Positions 5,980-11,105 of a stretch of DNA of 45,413 nt are shown piece after piece. The DNA is taken from the IMG/VR virus record IMGVR_UViG_3300010885_008157, positions 1 through 45,413 of that record. One strand, 5' to 3'. Below the pieces are notes generated by a model. It searched no databases. It saw only the letters and a program-made list of their open reading frames with translations, and was not told where the DNA came from. Position 1 is the first letter of the stretch. Each line of letters opens with the position of its first letter. The translations under genes and the position numbers were made by a program. Source of the stretch: a virus.

Positions 5980-6015
5980 CTGTAAGACAGTCTAGGCACT
6001 GTAAGGCAGTCTAGG
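5980..6015. repeat. Two copies of CTGTAAGNCAGTCTAGG, 19 bp apart
   Basis: CTGTAAGACAGTCTAGG (5980-5996) and CTGTAAGGCAGTCTAGG (5999-6015) lie between two leftward genes. A third copy is at 26813-26829. CTG and CAG form a small inner dyad around TAAGN. They may be protein-binding sites or RNA hairpins in the mRNA. The function is unknown. Confidence 0.6.
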
Positions 6016-6058
6016 CAGCGTCCTTAGGTGGAGTTGGTAAAGCCATCCAATGGGTAGC

Positions 6059-6229
6059 TTAAACTTGATAAGCACAACACCCGCACCCGTTTGTATGTGG
6101 ATAAATGTCAGCGTTTACACACCAGACCTCCTTTCCGTCCCACACCAAAAAAATTGGCTGGCCGTCCATCCACGTTTCTTTGCCATAGGAGCATTTAGGA
6201 GCAGTCTCAATTGGTTGCCATTCAGTCAT
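6059..6229 (-). CDS. DUF551-like small phage protein, 56 aa
   Basis: The product starts MTEWQPIETAPKCSYG, the W-x-P-I-x-x-A-P opening of DUF551-type phage proteins, and ends in a Cys-rich CGCCAYQV. The start overlaps the stop of the upstream gene (ATGA, 6226-6229), and GGAG lies 7 nt before it. It may be a diverged duplicate of its upstream neighbour. The gene lacks the usual C-terminal MPLP segment. The function is unknown. Confidence 0.65.
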   Translation of the reverse strand: MTEWQPIETAPKCSYGKETWMDGQPIFLVWDGKEVWCVNADIYPHTNGCGCCAYQV

Positions 6230-6495
6230 TTTGTCTTCTCCGGTGTCTTAGGTGGGGCCGGTAGCGGCATGTAGTGGGTGAACATAGCCAAGAGCATCTC
6301 ACCGTTGCGGACATCATGGGTGTGGTAGTCGTGGTACCCATCCAAAATCCCCTTCCTCTTCATCAGGAAGACAACCTCGGTGACCCAGCCCCAGTCAGGC
6401 TCTCCGCTCATATCGTCGTTGTAGTCATACCAATACCCAGCGATGATGTGGGTCCCGTCCTTGGGTGCCACATCTATAGATTTCCATTTAGACAT
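6226..6495 (-). CDS. DUF551-like phage protein, 89 aa
   Basis: It begins MSKWKSIDVAPKDGTHII and ends FTHYMPLPAPPKTP. The combination of W-x-x-I-x-x-A-P-K-D-G and T/H-x-M-P-L-P-x-P-P matches the DUF551 family of small phage and prophage proteins, whose function is not known to me. It sits in the middle of the leftward operon and is coupled by a 4-nt overlap to the smaller DUF551-like gene downstream. Confidence 0.75.
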   Translation of the reverse strand: MSKWKSIDVAPKDGTHIIAGYWYDYNDDMSGEPDWGWVTEVVFLMKRKGILDGYHDYHTHDVRNGEMLLAMFTHYMPLPAPPKTPEKTK

Positions 6496-6503
6496 TTTGT
6501 CCT

Positions 6504-6728
6504 CTATTCGATTATCTTTAGCTCCGCCGTCGATGGCGTCCTGATAGACATAGTGATCTTTCTCATCATAGAGAAAGTTAGCTCTTTGGTCTTCTCGTCC
6601 TCAGCAACTTCTGTAAACCTAGCCAAGGTTACAAATGCTAGGGCACGTTGAGCCACCGGGTCAATGAAAACTGATGGGTCAGCATCATCTAAATACGACA
6701 CGTTGTCATCATCATCGTTCTCATTCAT
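6504..6728 (-). CDS. Acidic hypothetical protein, 74 aa
   Basis: I chose the start MNENDDDDN at 6728. It overlaps the stop of the upstream gene by 8 nt and has GGAAG 7 nt before it. A longer in-frame start at 6755 would run further into that gene. The N-terminus is strongly acidic, and the C-terminal half is helical (ALAFVTLARFTEVAEDEKTK). The family is not recognised. Confidence 0.6.
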   Translation of the reverse strand: MNENDDDDNVSYLDDADPSVFIDPVAQRALAFVTLARFTEVAEDEKTKELTFSMMRKITMSIRTPSTAELKIIE

Positions 6729-6942
6729 GCGGAGCTTCCGTTCTTGGAGGTTCACGGTGAAATGCCAGATGCCTGTCCTTCAAAAGATCCTCTATCGTCC
6801 TCTCCTGCTCCAGCAAGACCAAGTTTAACGCTATAAGCTCCTCCGCCATGCGAAACTCAGTGTCAGACCCACTCCACTTGATACGGAATGCGCTGACCAA
6901 TTCGGTGATGATCTTTTCGTGTGGGTGCAACCCAGCCATCAA
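6721..6942 (-). CDS. Helical hypothetical protein, 73 aa
   Basis: The product is predicted to be all helical (EKIITELVSAFRIKW, LIALNLVLLEQERTIEDLL) with a charged C-terminus. It starts at an ATGA overlap (6939-6942) with the phosphoesterase gene upstream and overlaps the next gene by 8 nt, so it is tightly coupled in the operon. Its function is not recognised. Confidence 0.6.
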   Translation of the reverse strand: MMAGLHPHEKIITELVSAFRIKWSGSDTEFRMAEELIALNLVLLEQERTIEDLLKDRHLAFHREPPRTEAPHE

Positions 6943-7937
6943 GCATACAGCGCTTCAAGCTGAGACATCGATGTGAACGTGTGTGAGACAATGTGTCCTG
7001 CCCGCAGTTCTAGTTCATAGATGCCATAGCTCCAACCCGTAGTTGCCGTTCCAGCATATTTGGCTACATACCCACTTGGCATAGCTGATCCTAAGTTCAT
7101 GATCTCAATTGAATTGTTGGCACCAATCTTTGGTGTTTTACGGAATGTAAAACGGTGTGTATGACCAAACACTATGCTGTGGGTGGCATGATTGGCGATC
7201 TGGTTCTCAGACTGCTGGCCTCCATATGGCCTGCCCATGATGTTCATCGGGACATGGATAAACCCAACCCCATCAATCATCAGCCATTGGCCATAAGGGT
7301 GAAGCCTCCACCGATGCCTGGCGCATAGGTCGTCGAACTGAGCCCATAAAGTTCCAACAGTTTCCGGCGTTTTGTTCTCAAAGCGTTGGATTCTGTCCTC
7401 GTGGTTGCCGCAGACCAGTTCCAAAGGGATGACTAGGTCGGATGTTTCCTTGTAGAAAGCGGCCATTGCCTCTTCGCAAGATCGAAGGTCCTCCTGAAAA
7501 GAAGGGCGTTGCGCATAACCCAGACTTCCACGCTCCTCGTGAGCCGATACAGAATTCCAAGACGCAAAGTCTCCGATCTGGACAATGCGGTCAGGCATTC
7601 TGGCTAGGCAATGACGACCAATCCACTTAAACCGATCCTTTGGGATATTCGGCTCATCATGCGTGTCGCCTATAGCTATAACACGAGTAGACCGACCTTC
7701 TTTTGCCGGGATAATCCGGGTTCGAATAGGAGGTGCGTTCCGCCGGTCAAGCTTTAATGCCGCAATCTCGTCTTCCAAGAGCTTTGACGTTCGGAGTAGG
7801 TCTGGAACTCGGATCGTTGTCCCCCGCTTGATAGCAGAGCGGATGGTGCTTTCGTTTCGACCGATGTGGGTCGCTACGCGGGTAACCGTACCCATTTGCA
7901 GAACCAGTGTTTGCAACTCAGCAGGGCTTAGTAACAT
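6939..7937 (-). CDS. Calcineurin-like metallophosphoesterase with N-terminal HTH, 332 aa
   Basis: The metallophosphoesterase motifs appear in order: GDTHD (about residue 90), GDFASW (122), GNHEDR (177), a later His in FIHVP and FGHTHR (258). These bind the two catalytic metals. Residues 1-50 look like a small helix-turn-helix (VTRVATHIGRNESTIRSAI), which suggests DNA binding or recruitment. It would hydrolyse a phosphomonoester or phosphodiester, and the substrate is unknown. I chose the ATG at 7937, with GGAGG 8 nt upstream, over the one at 7964. A DNA repair nuclease or nucleotide phosphatase role is possible. Confidence 0.85.
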   Translation of the reverse strand: MLLSPAELQTLVLQMGTVTRVATHIGRNESTIRSAIKRGTTIRVPDLLRTSKLLEDEIAALKLDRRNAPPIRTRIIPAKEGRSTRVIAIGDTHDEPNIPKDRFKWIGRHCLARMPDRIVQIGDFASWNSVSAHEERGSLGYAQRPSFQEDLRSCEEAMAAFYKETSDLVIPLELVCGNHEDRIQRFENKTPETVGTLWAQFDDLCARHRWRLHPYGQWLMIDGVGFIHVPMNIMGRPYGGQQSENQIANHATHSIVFGHTHRFTFRKTPKIGANNSIEIMNLGSAMPSGYVAKYAGTATTGWSYGIYELELRAGHIVSHTFTSMSQLEALYA

Positions 7938-8040
7938 CACATAGCCTCCATCGTCTGGCAGCAAGCATACTGTTATTTTATGTCCGCCGTGTGTCTAAGG
8001 ATGGGCCTTGCCAAAGAAATGTCTCTGGCAAGGCATTGGG

Positions 8041-8148
8041 TTATTTGCGAAGCCACGTCCCTATCGCAAACAGGACAAGGCAGATCATGGCTACAGCTAG
8101 CATCCATGCAGCCAAGATTATCGGAGCAAAGATCAGAAACTCAATCAC
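8041..8148 (-). CDS. Tiny membrane protein, GTG start, 35 aa
   Basis: A GTG-initiated frame encodes one hydrophobic helix (IEFLIFAPIILAAWMLAVAM) and ends FAIGTWLRK. The GTG overlaps the stop of the upstream gene by 8 nt (GTGATTGA), the same coupling geometry seen at 8268-8275 and 6721-6728. GAGGA lies about 9 nt upstream. The positive end would stay in the cytoplasm. It could be a small holin-like or regulatory membrane peptide. It may also be spurious because it is so short. Confidence 0.45.
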   Translation of the reverse strand: MIEFLIFAPIILAAWMLAVAMICLVLFAIGTWLRK

Positions 8149-8275
8149 GGAAGAAATCCTCGTAAAGCATTTTGCAAACCGCAAACATAGCGGCCCAAAG
8201 CAAGACAATTGCAGGGATGCCTACAAAGAACAATCCAAGAATTGTTCCAACAAACTTCGGTATAGTTTCATCCAT
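8141..8275 (-). CDS. Small membrane protein, 44 aa
   Basis: The start MDETIPKFVGTILGLFF at 8275 overlaps the stop of the upstream gene by 8 nt. The middle (about residues 8-30) is one transmembrane helix, followed by a charged tail YEDFFRD. Together with the next tiny membrane gene it forms a pair in the leftward operon. A holin-like role is possible but not supported beyond size and hydrophobicity. Confidence 0.55.
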   Translation of the reverse strand: MDETIPKFVGTILGLFFVGIPAIVLLWAAMFAVCKMLYEDFFRD

Positions 8276-8480
8276 TTTCTTTCTCCACCAATTGATTGCG
8301 CAGTTCGTTACGCTGGCTTCGGGTGTTGTGCAGTTTTTCTTGCAGATGCCTTGCCTTCTCCACAGAGTTGGCAAGACGACGTTCTAAGTACTCAATGTAA
8401 GCAGCGGCTTTGAGTGACGCCTGACAACCATCCTCTGCAGCCAGTTTGCGCAGGACAGCCTTGTGGTCAGTTGGTGTCAT
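8268..8480 (-). CDS. Coiled-coil hypothetical protein, 70 aa
   Basis: Residues about 25-70 (YLERRLANSVEKARHLQEKL and onward) form a strongly charged coiled-coil helix. It starts at an ATGA overlap with the upstream gene and ends in the 8-nt overlap with the small membrane gene. The function is not recognised. Confidence 0.6.
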   Translation of the reverse strand: MTPTDHKAVLRKLAAEDGCQASLKAAAYIEYLERRLANSVEKARHLQEKLHNTRSQRNELRNQLVEKENG

Positions 8481-8842
8481 GGCGTCCCCTCATTTTTAAA
8501 CACCTCAGCCTGTGTCTTGCCAACGCGGCTGGCTGGGGTTGAGCATGTGTCACGGATAGCCTGTACGGCTTCTGGGGCTAGGTGCTCATAGCCAAGCGCG
8601 GTGACTTTTTCCCCGGCACCGGCAGAATGCTTCTCGGCCAGTACCCAAGCAAACGCTGCCTGCACTGCCCGCATCTCCTGCACTGTCATTTCGCCAAGGT
8701 GCAGCCGCAGCGTTTGCGCGTCAGCCTTCAATGCCGCCCGCAGCCGCTCGATGTCGTCGGCGGCGGCACTCGCCACTTCAGGCCAATTGCAATTATTCCA
8801 ACATATCAAGTCGCGCAGCCGCGCCACGATGTCGTCAGTCAT
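8477..8842 (-). CDS. Hypothetical helical protein, 121 aa
   Basis: The start MTDDIVARLRDL at 8842 has GGGGAGAAG upstream and overlaps the preceding gene by 8 nt. An in-frame ATG at 8911 is less likely. The N-terminus (IVARLRDLICW, AADDIERLRAALK) resembles the short IVxRLR...AADxIExLR pattern common in small phage proteins. The rest is unrecognised. It is coupled downstream by an ATGA. Confidence 0.65.
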   Translation of the reverse strand: MTDDIVARLRDLICWNNCNWPEVASAAADDIERLRAALKADAQTLRLHLGEMTVQEMRAVQAAFAWVLAEKHSAGAGEKVTALGYEHLAPEAVQAIRDTCSTPASRVGKTQAEVFKNEGTP

Positions 8843-9146
8843 TGGTCTTCTCCCCTTCAAGCGCGGCGCGGGCGGTATATCTACAACCCGCACCTTGACG
8901 ATGCCGCTCAAGGCAACACGAACCGCCGCAATCTACAGCGTAAGTTTCCAGTGCCGCCCGTAGCCGCTCGATCTCTACGCCAGCCTCATGCAACGATACC
9001 TCGATGCAGTCCGTGCGCCGATAGATCGTCTCGTCGCCCGGAAACCGAACGCCGTAGATGTGGTGGCCAAAGCTGTCATCCAGCCAGTCGGCCATCCTAA
9101 TCTTGCCCGTGATGGGATGCCGTGCCAGTGCGTGGTAGTTGCTCAC
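8835..9146 (-). CDS. Hypothetical protein, 103 aa
   Basis: It starts MSNYHALARHPITGKIRMAD at an ATGA overlap with the HNH gene upstream. The C-terminal part has a helix IERLRAALE and then a Cys-rich segment (CGGSCCLERHRQGAGC). The helix resembles the one in the next gene, so part of the sequence may be duplicated. No known domain is recognised. Confidence 0.6.
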   Translation of the reverse strand: MSNYHALARHPITGKIRMADWLDDSFGHHIYGVRFPGDETIYRRTDCIEVSLHEAGVEIERLRAALETYAVDCGGSCCLERHRQGAGCRYTARAALEGEKTND

Positions 9147-9658
9147 AGCCCTTCTCCTATATTTGCAAAATCTCCAAAGTGCTCTTTAGCCGCCGCCTCA
9201 TATGCCGCAGCCGCTTCTTCCTTTGTAGAAAACCCACCAAGCCAGATTTTAGAGCGACCTTTCTTAATCTGAGCAGTCCATCGTTTATCCCCCTTATGCC
9301 AATGGACGCCTTTGATGCCAGATGTGTTGTGTTTAGGGCGGCGACTGTTGCCTTGATTTTCAACCGAATTAGCAACCCGCAGATTGGCAATGCGGTTATT
9401 GGTTATGTCACCATCAATGTGATCCAAGATGCCTTGCGGGTCACAACCGTAAACCATTTTATATGCAATGCGATGAGCTAGATACCGTTTTCCGCTGATG
9501 CACATTAGAACATAACCGGATGCGCCTAATGCACCTGCTGGCGTATTGACGCGGGCTTTGAACCCACGATCTTTTTTCCAAACAAATTGACCCGTTTCCA
9601 CATCATAGCTGAGAAGATCATTTAATTCGTCCATAGACGGCAATGGCAAGATTTTCAT
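9143..9658 (-). CDS. HNH homing endonuclease with AP2 domain, 171 aa
   Basis: The N-terminal half carries an HNH_3-type nuclease core (LAHRIAYKMVYG, ILDHIDGDITNNRIANLR). The C-terminal half is an AP2/ERF-type DNA-binding domain (GIKGVHWHKGDKRWTAQI, IWLGGFSTKEEAAAAYEAAA). This is a typical free-standing phage homing endonuclease, which cuts a cognate allele and spreads by repair. I chose the ATG at 9658, which overlaps the upstream stop (ATGA); a start at 9700 would run inside the upstream gene. Both ends are coupled to neighbours, so the element is well integrated in the operon. Confidence 0.9.
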   Translation of the reverse strand: MKILPLPSMDELNDLLSYDVETGQFVWKKDRGFKARVNTPAGALGASGYVLMCISGKRYLAHRIAYKMVYGCDPQGILDHIDGDITNNRIANLRVANSVENQGNSRRPKHNTSGIKGVHWHKGDKRWTAQIKKGRSKIWLGGFSTKEEAAAAYEAAAKEHFGDFANIGEGL

Positions 9659-9993
9659 AAGCCTTGTCCTTCTTCGCAGTCGATCTCGACCCTGATGCAA
9701 GCAAGGCGAGTGAGGCTAGAGTTGGCGTCAGCGGTTTCTCTGTCTCCCCACCCTGAAAAGCCGTTTGCATACACATTTACCCAAACCGTTCGTTGGATGC
9801 GCGGCTTCACTTCAATCAAGTCGCCACAGCTATCGGCGCATGTGATGCGTCCATCAAAGAGCCATGTGCAAGAACGCCAACCATAGTTCATTTTAATTGA
9901 GCCGTGGACGGGGTGCATCCCACCCCCATCCGTTGCATAGATGCGAACCTCGCGACCGTCACGGGTGCGGTATGTCTTGTCCATGCTGATCAT
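9655..9993 (-). CDS. Small phage protein (KTYRTRDGREVRIYA family), 112 aa
   Basis: The N-terminus (KTYRTRDGREVRIYATDGGG...PVHGSIK) is nearly identical to the gene at 10030-10263, so the two are tandem paralogues. The opening matches a frequent small phage family with YRTRDGxxVRIYATD and PVHGA, function unknown. The C-terminal 45 residues are unique to this copy. GGGGG lies 7-8 nt before the ATG at 9993. It is coupled downstream to the HNH gene by ATGA. Confidence 0.7.
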   Translation of the reverse strand: MISMDKTYRTRDGREVRIYATDGGGMHPVHGSIKMNYGWRSCTWLFDGRITCADSCGDLIEVKPRIQRTVWVNVYANGFSGWGDRETADANSSLTRLACIRVEIDCEEGQGL

Positions 9994-10029
9994 CTCATAC
10001 CCCCTAAATGTAACCCTTTTCCTAAAGGC

Positions 10030-10263
10030 TCAAAACCACACTGCCCGCTTGATGGACGCTTCAACCGGGTCACACGTCCCCTCAATTAGGTCAAGCAGCC
10101 CCTCAGGGTGCATCCAACAGCCTGTTCTCCTCCAAGAGTGGCAATCCCAGCCTTCTGTGCTTTTAATCGCCCCATGCACAGGATGGGAACCACCGCCATC
10201 CACCGCATAAATGCGAACTTCGCGACCGTCGCGCGTGCGGTATGTCTTGCTGATGTCGATCAT
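10030..10263 (-). CDS. Small phage protein (KTYRTRDGREVRIYA family), 77 aa
   Basis: This is the shorter of two tandem paralogues, starting MIDISKTYRTRDGREVRIYA. It shares about 30 N-terminal residues with its neighbour and then diverges (GWDCHSWRRTGCWMHPEGLL). It begins at an ATGA overlap with the DnaA-like gene upstream. The function is unknown. Duplication of this small fold is common in phage early operons. Confidence 0.7.
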   Translation of the reverse strand: MIDISKTYRTRDGREVRIYAVDGGGSHPVHGAIKSTEGWDCHSWRRTGCWMHPEGLLDLIEGTCDPVEASIKRAVWF

Positions 10264-10607
10264 ATTTCGCTCCTTGCTTTTTTCTCATGCCAGCGTTTTT
10301 TGGCGTATTCCCGTTTGCGTTTAGTCACCGGAGACTCCTCACCCTTTCTAGCGCACTCAAAGATGCAGATGCCGTGGTAAACCGTTGTGTGCTCCCTACC
10401 TCCTGACCAGTTTCCTAGCTGGGATAGCGATGCGGTAGTTTCTTGACGCGCCCTCCACCAAGCCAAATTTCTTGCCTGACAAAAGATGCGTCCACGGTCA
10501 CGGCCATCAAACTGCTCAACGGTCATTGAATATTTTGCGCAAACCTCTTGCTTGATTTTCGCAAACTTGGTCATCTTTGGCCCGGCCTTCTTGGTGGCAG
10601 TCACCAT
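10260..10607 (-). CDS. DnaA domain IV-like DNA-binding protein, 115 aa
   Basis: Residues about 20-85 match the C-terminal DNA-binding domain of DnaA. They show CAKYSMTVEQFDGRDRGR, then helices ARNLAWWRARQETTASLSQL, and the signature GGREHTTVYHG (residues 69-79). In DnaA this domain reads the DnaA box by a helix-turn-helix, with the R/D-H-x-T contacts in the signature. There is no AAA+ part, so the protein cannot load helicase by itself. It could occupy DnaA boxes such as the one at 5142 to compete with host DnaA or mark a phage origin. It overlaps both neighbours in the operon. Confidence 0.8.
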   Translation of the reverse strand: MVTATKKAGPKMTKFAKIKQEVCAKYSMTVEQFDGRDRGRIFCQARNLAWWRARQETTASLSQLGNWSGGREHTTVYHGICIFECARKGEESPVTKRKREYAKKRWHEKKARSEI

Positions 10608-10819
10608 AGCAGAGCGTTTCTTGCGATTTTCCTTGCTTCAGAGTCTTCTTCTTGCTCGGCAATCAGCTTTAAAGAGACATAGAGCTGGTCAAACGCATTG
10701 TAGTACATGGTGCGCTTTCTGTTAGCCGCCGCCAACAGCTCTACAAGCTCACAAAGCACATCCTTTTTTATCGGAACTGTAGTCCACGGATCGTTGTCTA
10801 GTTTTGGTAGCTCAACCAT
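10601..10819 (-). CDS. Hypothetical protein, first gene of leftward operon, 72 aa
   Basis: This is the most upstream gene of the leftward operon, starting 77 nt from the divergent HicA-like gene. The product is helical (LCELVELLAAANRKRTMYYNA). It overlaps the DnaA-like gene by 7 nt. The ribosome binding site is weak (GGGGGC). The family is not recognised. Confidence 0.6.
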   Translation of the reverse strand: MVELPKLDNDPWTTVPIKKDVLCELVELLAAANRKRTMYYNAFDQLYVSLKLIAEQEEDSEARKIARNALLW

Positions 10820-10835
10820 TGACGCCCCCAGTCGG

Positions 10836-10863
10836 TTGTGATTTAACTATCTGACCGTATAGC
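10836..10863 (+). promoter_or_regulatory. Sigma70-like promoter for the terminase transcript
   Basis: TTGTGA at 10836-10841 and TATAGC at 10858-10863 are separated by 16 bp, in the short gap between the divergent operons. The -35 box is the same as in the promoter after the tRNA genes (13394). Predicted by eye only. Confidence 0.5.
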
Positions 10864-10895
10864 CGGTACTACACATCTGTCAACAGGAAAATTCT

Positions 10896-11105
10896 ATGAA
10901 AGTTGATTCAATTATCAAGCGAGTTATGGCCGATATCCCCGTTCCCTATGAAATCGTAAAGAAAACAGACCACTACTTCCTTTTGGTTCCGGGTTTTGAT
11001 CGTATATGTATCGCAGGAAACCATGATCGCTCTGCGGCAAGAAACGTAAAGCACACAGTTAAAAGTATTCAGCGCGTGATCAAAGAATTGGACTGCAAAA
11101 AATGA
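10896..11105 (+). CDS. HicA-like small phage protein, 69 aa
   Basis: The product has a HicA-like outline: an N-terminal helix, then strands (YEIVKKTDHYFLLVPG, RICIAGNHDR) and a C-terminal helix (VKHTVKSIQRVIKEL). The catalytic His of HicA toxins is not clearly placed, and no HicB partner is present, so a toxin role is doubtful. AGGAAA precedes the ATG. The stop overlaps the TerL start (ATGA), which ties it to packaging or to the same transcript. Confidence 0.6.
   Translation: MKVDSIIKRVMADIPVPYEIVKKTDHYFLLVPGFDRICIAGNHDRSAARNVKHTVKSIQRVIKELDCKK

Noticed and set aside
6096-6104. Second perfect DnaA box (TGTGGATAA)
   Set aside because: It lies inside the coding sequence of the 6059-6229 gene (codons for DIYPH), so it may be accidental. 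I did not list it as a regulatory site.
10896-11105. Active HicA toxin of a toxin-antitoxin pair
   Set aside because: The fold outline is similar, but the catalytic His is not clear and no HicB antitoxin is next to it. The gene is fused to the terminase transcript.
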